Assembly: GCF_040403615.1 (NCBI RefSeq)
Contig: NZ_JBBAKG010000011.1
Location: 33,674-97,673 of the forward strand
DNA: 64,000 bases
DNA from: Haliscomenobacter sp040403615
GTDB taxonomy: Bacteria; Bacteroidota; Bacteroidia; Chitinophagales; Saprospiraceae
Reading direction: 5' to 3'
In this document: positions 1 to 10,144 of the stretch, in pieces
Numbering within the stretch: position 1 is the stretch's first letter
Layout: each line of letters opens with the position of its first letter
Translations under genes and position numbers: made by a program
Notes under the pieces: generated by a model
What the model was told of the DNA's origin: nothing
The model's database searches: none
What the model saw: the letters and a program-made list of their open reading frames with translations, nothing else

Positions 1-1799
1 AGGCGATCGAGCGCTTTGGACAGCATGCCCGTCCCGAATTGCGTGCACCCATCCGGGTACCCGTGCGATTGGTGGTTTTTTCCAGTCGAACCGCTAGCCC
101 CAGTCCTACCCAAGACGATTTTGAACGAGCACTGCTTGCACTCAATAAAACTTTTCAAGCCGCCAATCTGGAGTTTTTTGCCTGTGAAAACTTACGACGG
201 GTCATTTCTTCGCGCTATGCTAATTTTGACAGTGACCTGGACGAAGACAACGTGTGGAACACCTATGGCCGCTCCGGAATCATCAATATTTTTTGCTTTG
301 AAGACATTGATTTTGGTAGTGCCCTTGGATACACTTATTTCCCATCGCAAAATGGGCCGGAAGCTATATTCCTCCTTCAGGAAGAATTACTGACGTCCAC
401 TTTTCCGCACGAAATGGGGCACTACTACGGCTTGTACCATACCCACGGCAAATCCAATTGTGGTACCACCGATGAATTGGTCAACGACCCCAATTGCGCC
501 CGTACTGGCGATGACGTATGTGACACACCCGCTGACCCCAATCTGGATGGCTTATTTTGCCGAGGGAGCCTAGTCGATTCGGCCACTTGCAAGTATATCG
601 GCAAGGAGCTCGACCGTTTGGGCAAGCCTTTTCAGCCCGACCCTAGCAACATCATGGCGTATACTTGGGAGCATTGTACCACCCGGTTTACGCCCGGGCA
701 ATACGAGCGCATGCGCTTTTTTGCCGAAAATATACGCTTGTACGCGGAGGATTGTTCAGGGCGAAAAATCTGTCCCATGCCTCAAGTGGTGGCAAGCCAG
801 CTCAGTCCAGGGTTGATGCAGTTTGATTGGACTGCGGGAAGCGCCTCCGTTTTTCAAGCGCGTTATCGCCTCGGGGAAGATACCACCTGGATTCCCCTTA
901 AAACCATTTATGGCAACAAGTGGCTGGCCTACGACCTTGGCCCCTGTACCCGCGTCGAGTTCCAGGTGCGCGCCCAGTGTGGGGATGCCTACACGAACTG
1001 GTCGGCCCCTACCCTAGCGTTTACCAAGGGCTGTGCCAACAACGATGGGTATTGTACCAGCCTGGGGGGCAGCGAAAATGTCTGGATCAACCGGTTGAGC
1101 CTGGGTGAATGGTCAAATAAAACTGGCGACGACGGTGGCTATGACCTTTTTACCCCCAATGACCTGAACATCGCGGCTGGAAAAAGCTACACCTTGGCCT
1201 TGCAGCCGGGAGGCTTCACCCGCGCACGAGATACCCTGTACTGGCGGGTATGGGTTGACTTCAACCGGGATAAAGATTTTAATGACCCCAGTGAAATGGT
1301 CTTTCAGGCCAAAAGCCGTGGACGGAGCGCCATTGTAAAAGGGAGCCTCGCTTTTCCAGATTCCCTTGCAGGTACTTACCGCATGCGGCTTAGCCTTTCC
1401 AAGGGCACCTATGTGGATGCCTGTGGAAAGGGAGGAATAGTCCTGGAGACCGAAGATTATGAATGGGCCATTAAGAAAACAAATAGCGGTCTAATTGAGC
1501 CGGATTTACAATTGAATTTTACTCCAGTTGCAGCTGAGTCGGACGCCCCACAGCTACGCATCATCCCGAATCCCAACATGGGCTTGTTCATTCTGCAAGT
1601 CCCCAATACCCTCCAGGGCGAAGGCGAGGTGCTGGTCTTCAACAGCACCGGGCAGCAGGTACATCAGGCAAAGCTAAACTTTAGTGCTGGCCTTCCGCCG
1701 CAGGTCAGGCTTTTGGAACAATCTCCCGGAGTGTATTTCCTGCGCCTGCAAGTTGGGCAAACTGTTTTCAGTGAACGACTCATTCTCCTACAACCTTAA
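1..1799 (+). CDS. Secreted M43-type zinc metalloprotease with GEVED and T9SS sorting domain (5' truncated)
   Basis: Extracellular zinc endopeptidase of the pappalysin/cytophagalysin (M43B) type. The frame is open from base 3. The TTG at 39 is not the start, because the 12 residues before it align with residues about 48-60 of the 2043-aa paralog at 3743, so roughly 50 residues including the signal peptide lie outside the window. The zinc motif HEMGHYYGLYH (408-440) fits HExxHxxGxxH, and GDDVCDTP downstream is typical of the family. Then come one fibronectin-III-like module (about 760-1035), a GEVED-like domain with WVDFNRDKDFND (about 1050-1470), and a type A T9SS C-terminal domain starting near IIPNPNMG (about 1560). 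The next gene starts 19 bp downstream, so it is probably co-transcribed. Substrate unknown. Confidence 0.9.
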   Translation, partial: AIERFGQHARPELRAPIRVPVRLVVFSSRTASPSPTQDDFERALLALNKTFQAANLEFFACENLRRVISSRYANFDSDLDEDNVWNTYGRSGIINIFCFEDIDFGSALGYTYFPSQNGPEAIFLLQEELLTSTFPHEMGHYYGLYHTHGKSNCGTTDELVNDPNCARTGDDVCDTPADPNLDGLFCRGSLVDSATCKYIGKELDRLGKPFQPDPSNIMAYTWEHCTTRFTPGQYERMRFFAENIRLYAEDCSGRKICPMPQVVASQLSPGLMQFDWTAGSASVFQARYRLGEDTTWIPLKTIYGNKWLAYDLGPCTRVEFQVRAQCGDAYTNWSAPTLAFTKGCANNDGYCTSLGGSENVWINRLSLGEWSNKTGDDGGYDLFTPNDLNIAAGKSYTLALQPGGFTRARDTLYWRVWVDFNRDKDFNDPSEMVFQAKSRGRSAIVKGSLAFPDSLAGTYRMRLSLSKGTYVDACGKGGIVLETEDYEWAIKKTNSGLIEPDLQLNFTPVAAESDAPQLRIIPNPNMGLFILQVPNTLQGEGEVLVFNSTGQQVHQAKLNFSAGLPPQVRLLEQSPGVYFLRLQVGQTVFSERLILLQP

Positions 1800-1818
1800 C
1801 CCTATCTAACCTCATTTT

Positions 1819-3702
1819 ATGAAAAAATACTACTACTCCATTCTTCTGATCTTTGTTGCCTTGGCCTTGCCTGGTTTGGCCTTTGCCCAAAAGCCCAACT
1901 ACCAGTGGGCTGCAAAAATTGACATCAGCGATAGCGATATTACGGACGAAGAAGGTGGTCCTCTCATTGAAATGCTCGTAGATCAACAAGGCAACTCCTA
2001 TTTGCTCGGCGGGTTTCAAGAAGGCCTTCAACTAGATGCACAAACCCATTTGCAAGAAAACCCCGACAGCCTTTATCAATTTTTTTTAGCCAAATACAAT
2101 GCCAAGGGCAAATTGGAATGGTACCGAACGATCCGGGAATCGGAATTCGGATCAGTGAATGTATATGATATGGTTTTGGATGCACAAGGCCAGGTCATTC
2201 TGGGGGGAACCAGCAGTGCCGATACTGTCTACCTTGGAAGGAATGATTATTTGACCTCCAGCTGTGGCGCCGATTCATTTTGTGAAGACCTGTTTTTGGT
2301 CAAGTTTTCAACCCAGGGCGATGTGGCATGGGGGCGTCAAATGAGCACGGCTGCGGGTTATTTTTATGACTTGCGCCTGAACCTCGACCTTCAAGACAAT
2401 CTTTTGCTGACCTTTTTAAGTTATCGTGCAGACAGCATCTTTATCGCTGGTCAAACCATCAAAAATGTACCTAAAGATGCCATTTTTGCCTGCAAAATGG
2501 ATCCCAATGGCAAGTTGAAGTGGTATCGTCAGGGCAATCAGATCGATGCCGATCTGGAGTTATTGGATGTAAGTGCTCAGCGGGACGGCTCCTCTTGGGT
2601 GTTGGGGACGTATGCTTATGGTGACAAAGTGGATTTTGGAGATGGTTTTTCGTTGCAAAGCCTGCCCAAAATTGATCCTTTTTATGATCAAACTTACCTC
2701 ATCAAACATGCTGCTGACGGCGACATTGAATGGTTGAGTGAACTCAATAGTGATATTTTATATGCCCGCATGGTAGCAGGGAAAAATGGAGACATTTACA
2801 TAGTAGGCAGCTATTCCGAGATTTTGTACTACAATGGGCGGGTGGTGTTGAGCGATATTGGGATCAATCCGAATCCAGAAGAGGATTACACGACTTTTAT
2901 ACTCAAAATTGACTCGGATGGGAAAATTATTTGGAAAAAACAGCTCCCACAAGTGATTCCTCTGTGTTTGGATTATATTCTGGATTCTTCATTCTTGCCC
3001 TTTCGCAGTTGGTCGGTGGATGCCGCAGGGCGTTTGTTGATGCCACTGTATTACCTTGCCTACGAACCTACTACCCTTCAGGTGGCAGACAGAACCATTG
3101 AATTGCCCATCACTTATGTTGACGATGAAGATTCCATGTATGAATGGGGTGGACTGGCCCGTATTGAACCCTCAGGGAAACTGGATTGGGTGGCAGATTT
3201 TCCACTGGATTCTGTTAATCATTTTTACCCTCATTTTGTGCGGCCTGGCCCAGATGAAAGCTTTTACCTGGAAGGAGCCATGTATATCGATACCCTGCGC
3301 CTGAGTAATAACATTCTGGTCACCGAAGATTACATTTCCTCTGTACTTACCCGGTTTGATATGTCTGTAGCAATACGCCGCCCAAGCCCTGGACAATTGC
3401 CATTCCCATATCCTCGGACACCGATTGGACAATCCAAACTAAATGCACCCTTGGATGATCAAATCGGACTGCAACTGTATCCCAATCCTGTGGAAGCGCG
3501 GTTGGAACTTACATTACAAAAGCCACTGGACATCAATTTGTTACTTGTTCGTGACGCCTTGGGGCGGGTGGTTTGGCGAATGGCCGGACAGGAAAACTTT
3601 AGGGGGGCTACGATAATAGTACAGAACTTTGTTCCTGGGTTGTATGTAGTGGAGTTGCAAACAGCCAGAGGCAATCAATCCCTTAAGTTTATAAAAAAAT
3701 AA
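1819..3702 (+). CDS. Secreted beta-propeller (SBBP-like) protein with T9SS sorting domain
   Basis: Secreted protein of 627 aa without a recognisable enzymatic motif. An N-terminal signal peptide (residues 1-23, ending in GLAFA) is followed by repeats of the form 'FLVKFSTQGDVAWGRQM' / 'YLIKHAADGDIEWLSEL', about 60-100 residues apart, as in SBBP-type beta-propellers. The last 80 residues form a type A T9SS sorting domain (LQLYPNPVEARLELTL then PGLYVVEL and a basic end), predicting export through the Por machinery and surface attachment or release. It lies 19 bp after one metalloprotease and 40 bp before its larger paralog, so the three probably form one operon of secreted proteins. Function beyond this is not visible. 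Confidence 0.85.
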   Translation: MKKYYYSILLIFVALALPGLAFAQKPNYQWAAKIDISDSDITDEEGGPLIEMLVDQQGNSYLLGGFQEGLQLDAQTHLQENPDSLYQFFLAKYNAKGKLEWYRTIRESEFGSVNVYDMVLDAQGQVILGGTSSADTVYLGRNDYLTSSCGADSFCEDLFLVKFSTQGDVAWGRQMSTAAGYFYDLRLNLDLQDNLLLTFLSYRADSIFIAGQTIKNVPKDAIFACKMDPNGKLKWYRQGNQIDADLELLDVSAQRDGSSWVLGTYAYGDKVDFGDGFSLQSLPKIDPFYDQTYLIKHAADGDIEWLSELNSDILYARMVAGKNGDIYIVGSYSEILYYNGRVVLSDIGINPNPEEDYTTFILKIDSDGKIIWKKQLPQVIPLCLDYILDSSFLPFRSWSVDAAGRLLMPLYYLAYEPTTLQVADRTIELPITYVDDEDSMYEWGGLARIEPSGKLDWVADFPLDSVNHFYPHFVRPGPDESFYLEGAMYIDTLRLSNNILVTEDYISSVLTRFDMSVAIRRPSPGQLPFPYPRTPIGQSKLNAPLDDQIGLQLYPNPVEARLELTLQKPLDINLLLVRDALGRVVWRMAGQENFRGATIIVQNFVPGLYVVELQTARGNQSLKFIKK

Positions 3703-3742
3703 AACGCTTAAAACCCGTTCCTAAACTAGGAAAATCTAGCTC

Positions 3743-6700
3743 ATGAAAAATTTCTTTTACCTCTTAATTTTATTGGCTTTGCCACAGCTAATTTTGGCTC
3801 AGTCTCCGGCAAATGGATGCGGCTTTGAACCCGACGAAGCAACAATCCAGTGGATGAATAGCCATCATCAGGCCATCGAACGCTTTCATGCCGATCCAAA
3901 TACCCGCAATCAGCTAAGAGCAGTAAAAAGAGTTCCGCTCAAATTCGTTGCGTTTAATTCCGGCAAAACCGCTAGTTTATCCCAGGCGGATGTGAATCTG
4001 GCCGTAACCAATTTGAACAAGGCTTTTCAACCTATGGGGATTGAATTTTTCTCTTGTCATCCCCCATTAAATGTCTTGTCATCTCCTTACGGGAGCTATT
4101 TGGTCAGTGAGGAAAAGGTACTTTGGCAGGAATTTAAAACCACGAAAGTCATCAACGTTTTTTGTGTAGAAAGTATTGAATACGGTAGTGTTGCTGGTTA
4201 TACATACCTGCCAGGGAGTGGTGCGCCAGAGGCAATTTTTATGCTCAAGAACCACTTGAGTCAAGCTACTTTTGCCCATGAAATGGGGCATTATTATGGA
4301 TTATACCATACGCACGGTAAATCAAATTGTGAAACCCTTACCGACGAATTGGTCAAGGATCCCAATTGTGCCCGTACTGGCGACGACGTGTGTGATACTC
4401 CAGCTGACCCTAATTTGCAAGGAATTGGTTGCAATACTATCTTGGTGAACAGCGCTACCTGTGCTTATACGGGTACGGCACGGGATAAAAATGGCGACCT
4501 TTATCAGCCCAACCCACGGAACATCATGTCCTATTCCTGGACTAAGTGCGTAGACTACTTTTCTCCGGGTCAATATGAGCGGATGCAATATTTTTCTCGG
4601 TTTAGGGTATATCCTGAAGAATGTCCTGCCGAAGTATGTGCCATTCCATCGATCAACAAAATAGATTCTACTTACAATTCGGTTCAATTGGAGTGGACAG
4701 CTTTTGCAAAAGATAGTCTCTATCAGGTACGCTATCGTACCCTAGGGGATACCAGTTGGAAAACCCAAAATCTCACGAGCAATCAATGGAGTTTGAAGAA
4801 TCTCAAGCCTTGTACCAAACTTGAGGTTCAAGTACGCCGGGCCTGTGGCGGTGGATTTTCGAACTGGTCTCCTCTGGCAAATCTAAAAACCCAAGGCTGT
4901 GGAGGCGTTTATTGTGCCAGTTTTGGCCGTTCAACCAACGCCTGGCTCAATCGGGTCAGCATCGACCCCTGGGGTTATACCTCCGGGGACAATGATGGCT
5001 ATTTGCTCAACCAAAATAGTGGCCTCTCGCTGAGTGCTGGGGTACAGTACACCATACAATTCGATCCTGGAGGTACTTTTCGCATTCGCGATACCCTACA
5101 CTGGCAGGTTTGGATTGATAAAAATCGAGATCGTGATTTCGACGATGTTGGCGAACGGATTTATCAGGGCAAAAGCCCACACCGCAGCAGTCACAAGGGC
5201 CTGATTACGCTACCAACTGAGCTTAGTGCCGGATCAAGCCGTCTGCGGATCATTCTTTCACTAAACAACTGGGCATCAGATCCCTGTGATACTTCTGCCC
5301 AGGTCATTGAAACGGAAGACTATGTTGTCACCTTGCGTTCACAGCAAATTTGCAGTACGCCAGGGGTCAACAATATCCTGCTGAAGAAGGTCACCACCAA
5401 CGCTGTAACTATAAAAACGCAAGGGTTGGATGTTTCACGCTATCAATGGGAATTGCGCCAATCTAGCAACAGCCAATTGGTGTATTTATCCCCAGAACTT
5501 ACTTCCGATAGTCTGTATTTCTTAGGGTTGGTTGAGAATGTCCGCTACAAGGCTCGCTTGCGTACCTTGTGCAAAAATGGGGTCTATAGCAGTTGGTCGG
5601 ATACTTTGTCCTTTAAAACCTTGGCGATACCTTGCGCTGCACCCGACTCCATTACACTTGTCGTAAAACAAATTACCTCCCTTGCAGCTCAATTGAACTG
5701 TGGAACTCAAGTCGGGATATCCTACTACCAGTTTCATTATCGAGCCAAGGGTACAGATACTTGGATAAATAGCCCATTGGTTCGATTAAACAACTACTAC
5801 ATCAGTGGTTTGAAGGCAGGCACAATATATGAGTATCGGGCAAGGGTATACTGTAGCACCAATTTGTCCACAGTCAGTGCCTATTCCAAGACCGCACAGT
5901 TTACCACCCTGGCAGCCTGTTCCGCGCCAGATTCCAGCAGTTTAAAAGTTAGTCAGTTAAGTTATCAAAGTACGGTGCTGCAATGTGGAGCTGTGGGCGG
6001 AGCAGTATTGTACGAGTTTTTTTACCGAGTCCGCAATAGTACGATTTGGTTGAATTTGCAACGTACGAGCGCACCAACAATAACTTTGCAGGGATTGAAA
6101 GCCAATACTGCTTACGAATTCAGGGTAAGGGTGTATTGTAATTCCAGCCTAACCGAAGCTTCAGGTTACAGTAAAATCGGCAGTTTTCAAACTTCGCCAG
6201 AACCCTGTAGACTGCCAAACCGCGATTTAATTCGAGTTGCAATTGTTGGTGATTCGGTTTTACAATTTTTGTATGCGGATACCAGCAAATATTATCAATC
6301 TTATTTATGGCGTTTTCGCAAAAAAGGAATAATGACCTGGACAATCTTACCTCAAGGGGTATCGGCAGTAAAAATTCCAGAGTTTGGGGTAGATTTTGAA
6401 GTGACCTTACAAGGCGTTTGTGGGCCAGGAGATGCAAGTGCATGGAGCTTGGTAAAAACGTTTAGTACCCCCTGTGAAACCCCAAAATCTAGCAATTTGT
6501 ATGCCTTCGAATTGCGGTTCAGTCACGCTCGGATCGTCTATCGTGGAGCTAAAGGTGCTGGATTTTCATGGCAATACAAAGCATTGAATGAAGCCAACTG
6601 GTCTACAGAATCTTTCAATAATGATACCATTACCTACGTCAGTAACCTCAAGCCTCTGTCCACCTATCAGTTTAGGCTAAAAGCGCGGTGCAGTTCCGGG

Positions 6701-9700
6701 GTTTGGAGTGCCTTCTCAAGCCCATTTCAATTTAGTACTCCCGCGTATCCCTGCGATTTTCCCGATTCAACCACATTTAACGCCAGTTCAATTACTGATG
6801 TGTCCGCTAAGCTGAGTTGTGATACAGTGCCAGGCGTTGTTTTTTATATATTTAGTTACCGCAAGGTAGGAACCTTACCTTGGACCAGTTTATTTGTAAA
6901 TAACGCCCCTGAAACGCTGGCAACTAATTTACAGCCTAATTCTACTTATGAATATACGGTACAATCTGGTTGTCGGCACAACAATGAACTGGCCATCAGC
7001 CTGGTTTTGGCCTACCGCCAGTTTGTTACTTTGCCCAAAATTTGTCCACCAGTTGCTTATTCCAATGTCCAGGTGCAATACCTGAGTGTTCGAAAAATGC
7101 AAGCGACGTGTCCACCTGGCGCAGAAGCCTATGTCTGGCGGCTTCGTAGGGTTGGGGCAGAAAGTTGGACTGATAGCATTTCATTGGACACCCCAGTTTG
7201 GACAATCCCCAATTTACGATTCCCGGAGCAGTACGAAATCCAGGTAAAACAAAAATGTATTGCAGGCAATTGGAGTGCCTGGAGTAGTAGCAAAAAATTC
7301 TTCACTCCTGAGTTGGCCTGTCCAAAACCTGATTTGCGCAATATCAAAATTCTTGTTATCGGAGATAACGTTCAATTTCTATACCTAGAAGGGCAATTTA
7401 CACGCTATCATTGGCGGTATCGAATTTTGGGTGATTCGGTATGGGCGGTGATTCCTGATTCGGTATTCCAGCAAGGCCTGGTGCTGAATCAAGCCGCGAA
7501 CTACGAAGTTGCATTGCAAGTTAGCTGCGCCAATGGAGAATCAAGCGAATGGTCTGAAAGCAAACTGTTTTTCTGGCCTTGTCCAAAAATTAAGGACAAT
7601 GAAATTGTAATAAAAGAATTGAATGCCCATTATGCGCATATTGCCTGTGCTGCTTCTAGTATTGATGGCTACCATTGGAGATATCGACAAGTAGGCAAAA
7701 CGTGGTGGGAAAAAGAAGTCTTTTCTTTGAATGAGGAAGTGCTTTTTGACAAATTAGCCGGAGAGAAGACTTACGAATTTCAAGTTCGCCGATCTTGTTC
7801 TGATTTTGACAGTGCTTTTTCCGATACCCTGTTTTTTTCAACCCCGCCCTTGCAAAGCTTGTCCAGTTGCACTTTGACTCCTGATCAAATCAACATAAAA
7901 GAAGTTGAATCCGGTAAGATTGAGCTCACTTGTAGCTTGGCTGCTAAAAAGTATTTTTGGGCATACCGCAAGCAAGGTGCCTCGGACTGGGCCGCTCAAT
8001 TGCCAAGTACAACTGGCATGATCAACTTTGATCGTTTAGCCTATGGTGTGGCCTATATCATTGGTGTCCGGGCAATTTGCTTGGTTGGTGATACAACAGA
8101 CTGGGTATATCTTTCCTATTATCCGTCTTGTTCAGACATCAAAGTAACCGATGTCAAAATTGAAACGCCTACAGACAAAAGTGTACTTTTGAAATGCACC
8201 AATTACAATTTTAGCACTTATGAATGGAGGTATCGTTCCTATGGCTCAACCGATAATTGGATTTATGCCGTTGGGAATGATTTAAAGATTACCCAACTTA
8301 TTGAAAAACTATACGAAGTTCAGGTAAGAGGATTTTGCCAGAAAATTGGTACCTGGACTCCCTGGTCAAGTTTATATCAATTTAGTGTCGGGAGCTGCAA
8401 ACTGCCCAGCTCGCTGGTTTTTGTTCCGAAGTTCATCGACGCGACTACTGTAGATATATTGCTTGAAAGCAATTCCAGCGATTGGCAGGCTGCTCATTAT
8501 AAGTGGAGTTACCGAGAATTGGGGCGGAGAAACTGGATTGATACTATCATTACCGAAGAAGCATTGCTGAGTCTTTTTGACCTTATTCCCGGGGCAAGAT
8601 ACGAGCTTAAAGTAGAAGTAATTTGCTTTGCTGGGACACCTAGTAGCTTTGTATACAGCAATTACATCATGATGCCAACTGGCTGTTTTGTTCCTGCTTT
8701 GGATAGGGTTAAGGTTGGAAGGATCACTCAAACTTCCGCTTTCATCGAACTTGATTACAATTTGTATTTGCCTTTTACCATCAGTTATCGGGTCAAAGGA
8801 AGTCAAACTGCCTTCCAGACGATTGACGGATTGCGGGGGATTGTTCCCAATTTGACCGGGCTAATACCCGCAACTGAATATGAAATGGTAGTAGGGGTCA
8901 ACTGCAATGGTACCACTTTACAAACGCCTGCAATTTATTTTAAAACCAAATCTTGCGATATTCCTTACGCTGGTGCAGTGGTCGTGAATTCAACCAACCT
9001 TGATTACATTGAAGCCAACGTAGAATTTCATAATTTTCATCCAGCTTCCACTGGCCTAAACTACATTTGGAAATACAAGTTGAAAAATTCCACCAATTGG
9101 GATTCAATCTCAACGGGCAATCAAAACTCGCTTTATTTGGACGGTCTTCAACCCGAATCATCCTATGATTTAAAGGTGGTACTACACTGCCCCAATTCCT
9201 TTGCGGATAGTATCCAATTTTCTACAAGTTTTAAAACTGTATTGGACAAATGCTCTTCGATTGAGGGAAGTGAAAATGTGATCAATCGTTATGATACCAA
9301 TTACAAGCAGTATTTTATCACTTGTACTTTGCCTTCTGAATTTTATTACTCTATTAGGTTCTGGATTCGGTTTGACCGGGAGGTCACCAATAATTATTGG
9401 GAGTTTGCAGTATCTGATTCATTGAATTGTGGTAGAGCTTCTTTTAATGTCGATAATGAAGAAGGACAAAATTTCTATTACCAAGCCAGGATTCTTTGCC
9501 CGGATGGCAACTATAGCCCTTGGTCAGATACTTTTTTTCTGGATTTTAAAAATAAACAGCTTAACGCTGATCTTGCTAAAGGGCAAATTGACTTGTCAGC
9601 ACTTGAAACTTCATTGCTGAAGAAGCTCCAACTTTGGCCAAACCCCACTTCAGGGCAGTTTAACTTACTCATTCCTCCTGGAGTTACTGGAGATCTACAA

Positions 9701-9874
9701 CTGACCATACTAAGTGCGGATGGCCGAAAAGTACTTGCAAAGCAGTTGGAGGATTATGATCAAGGTCCACTTGGAATCGATTTGTCGAGCCAACCTTCGG
9801 GTGTATATTTTGTCCGGGTTCAGGCAGGACAAAAGGTATATACAGAAAGGATCGTGATTGGTGCTGGAAATTAA
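3743..9874 (+). CDS. Giant secreted M43-type metalloprotease with 16 Fn3-like modules and T9SS sorting domain
   Basis: A 2043-aa paralog of the protease at the window start. Signal peptide 1-19 (LILA|Q). Catalytic domain about 50-295, with zinc ligands H179, H183 and H189 and catalytic E180 in HEMGHYYGLYH, followed by GDDVCDTP. One Fn3-like module (about 297-385), a GEVED-like domain (about 388-535, WIDKNRDRDFDD), then about 15 further modules of 85-100 residues up to about residue 1955. Each begins with Cys (CSTP, CAAP, CSAP, CRLP, CETP, CDFP and so on) and carries a second Cys near its end (RTLCKNG, RVYCSTN, KARCSSG). The C-terminal 80 residues are a type A T9SS domain (LWPNPTSGQFNLLI ... 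PSGVYFVRV). The module array is what separates it from the paralog and suggests a long stalk or polymer/protein-binding arm. Third gene of the probable operon. Confidence 0.92.
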   Translation: MKNFFYLLILLALPQLILAQSPANGCGFEPDEATIQWMNSHHQAIERFHADPNTRNQLRAVKRVPLKFVAFNSGKTASLSQADVNLAVTNLNKAFQPMGIEFFSCHPPLNVLSSPYGSYLVSEEKVLWQEFKTTKVINVFCVESIEYGSVAGYTYLPGSGAPEAIFMLKNHLSQATFAHEMGHYYGLYHTHGKSNCETLTDELVKDPNCARTGDDVCDTPADPNLQGIGCNTILVNSATCAYTGTARDKNGDLYQPNPRNIMSYSWTKCVDYFSPGQYERMQYFSRFRVYPEECPAEVCAIPSINKIDSTYNSVQLEWTAFAKDSLYQVRYRTLGDTSWKTQNLTSNQWSLKNLKPCTKLEVQVRRACGGGFSNWSPLANLKTQGCGGVYCASFGRSTNAWLNRVSIDPWGYTSGDNDGYLLNQNSGLSLSAGVQYTIQFDPGGTFRIRDTLHWQVWIDKNRDRDFDDVGERIYQGKSPHRSSHKGLITLPTELSAGSSRLRIILSLNNWASDPCDTSAQVIETEDYVVTLRSQQICSTPGVNNILLKKVTTNAVTIKTQGLDVSRYQWELRQSSNSQLVYLSPELTSDSLYFLGLVENVRYKARLRTLCKNGVYSSWSDTLSFKTLAIPCAAPDSITLVVKQITSLAAQLNCGTQVGISYYQFHYRAKGTDTWINSPLVRLNNYYISGLKAGTIYEYRARVYCSTNLSTVSAYSKTAQFTTLAACSAPDSSSLKVSQLSYQSTVLQCGAVGGAVLYEFFYRVRNSTIWLNLQRTSAPTITLQGLKANTAYEFRVRVYCNSSLTEASGYSKIGSFQTSPEPCRLPNRDLIRVAIVGDSVLQFLYADTSKYYQSYLWRFRKKGIMTWTILPQGVSAVKIPEFGVDFEVTLQGVCGPGDASAWSLVKTFSTPCETPKSSNLYAFELRFSHARIVYRGAKGAGFSWQYKALNEANWSTESFNNDTITYVSNLKPLSTYQFRLKARCSSGVWSAFSSPFQFSTPAYPCDFPDSTTFNASSITDVSAKLSCDTVPGVVFYIFSYRKVGTLPWTSLFVNNAPETLATNLQPNSTYEYTVQSGCRHNNELAISLVLAYRQFVTLPKICPPVAYSNVQVQYLSVRKMQATCPPGAEAYVWRLRRVGAESWTDSISLDTPVWTIPNLRFPEQYEIQVKQKCIAGNWSAWSSSKKFFTPELACPKPDLRNIKILVIGDNVQFLYLEGQFTRYHWRYRILGDSVWAVIPDSVFQQGLVLNQAANYEVALQVSCANGESSEWSESKLFFWPCPKIKDNEIVIKELNAHYAHIACAASSIDGYHWRYRQVGKTWWEKEVFSLNEEVLFDKLAGEKTYEFQVRRSCSDFDSAFSDTLFFSTPPLQSLSSCTLTPDQINIKEVESGKIELTCSLAAKKYFWAYRKQGASDWAAQLPSTTGMINFDRLAYGVAYIIGVRAICLVGDTTDWVYLSYYPSCSDIKVTDVKIETPTDKSVLLKCTNYNFSTYEWRYRSYGSTDNWIYAVGNDLKITQLIEKLYEVQVRGFCQKIGTWTPWSSLYQFSVGSCKLPSSLVFVPKFIDATTVDILLESNSSDWQAAHYKWSYRELGRRNWIDTIITEEALLSLFDLIPGARYELKVEVICFAGTPSSFVYSNYIMMPTGCFVPALDRVKVGRITQTSAFIELDYNLYLPFTISYRVKGSQTAFQTIDGLRGIVPNLTGLIPATEYEMVVGVNCNGTTLQTPAIYFKTKSCDIPYAGAVVVNSTNLDYIEANVEFHNFHPASTGLNYIWKYKLKNSTNWDSISTGNQNSLYLDGLQPESSYDLKVVLHCPNSFADSIQFSTSFKTVLDKCSSIEGSENVINRYDTNYKQYFITCTLPSEFYYSIRFWIRFDREVTNNYWEFAVSDSLNCGRASFNVDNEEGQNFYYQARILCPDGNYSPWSDTFFLDFKNKQLNADLAKGQIDLSALETSLLKKLQLWPNPTSGQFNLLIPPGVTGDLQLTILSADGRKVLAKQLEDYDQGPLGIDLSSQPSGVYFVRVQAGQKVYTERIVIGAGN

Positions 9875-9906
9875 AGAACTGGTCGGGTACGCTGCGTTTA
9901 TTACTG

Positions 9907-9948
9907 CTGCTGCCTTCCTGAAAGGTGAACCTTTAGGGAAGGCAGCAG
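9907..9948. terminator. Strong hairpin between convergent genes
   Basis: A 12-bp perfect stem (9907-9918 with 9937-9948, CTGCTGCCTTCC / GGAAGGCAGCAG) continues into a 6-bp inner stem (9921-9926 with 9929-9934) across a small internal mismatch. It sits 32 bp after the stop of the giant protease and on the 3' side of the convergent minus-strand gene. No long T run follows on either strand, so it may act as an mRNA-end stabiliser rather than a classical intrinsic terminator. Confidence 0.55.
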
Positions 9949-10020
9949 TAAAAATGGAACGAAGTTTCAAGTATAAAACACATCAATACAAAACACCTAA
10001 AACCTATTTTTTTTACTTGG

Positions 10021-10144
10021 TATGACGCAAAAAATTACTTCCCGATTTTTTAAGAGGGTTTTGAATAGGAAGCTCACTTGAAATGAACCGTTCGGCTTCC
10101 TATTCAAAACCCAAAATCGGGAAGTTAATTTTTCTGCGTTACTT
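10021..10144. repeat. Palindromic intergenic element, copy A (family 1)
   Basis: An approximately 124-bp imperfect palindrome with an inner perfect 18-bp stem (10056-10073 / 10095-10112) around a 21-nt loop (10074-10094) that contains CACTTGAAATGAACCGTT. Outer arms contain TACTTCCCGAT / ATCGGGAAGT. Copy B (51564-51687) is the same element in the opposite orientation, with only three mismatches over 123 bp. The loop is shared with copy C at 42451. The end abuts the stop codon of the minus-strand gene at 10143, so it could also act as its terminator or RNA-end structure. Confidence 0.85.
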
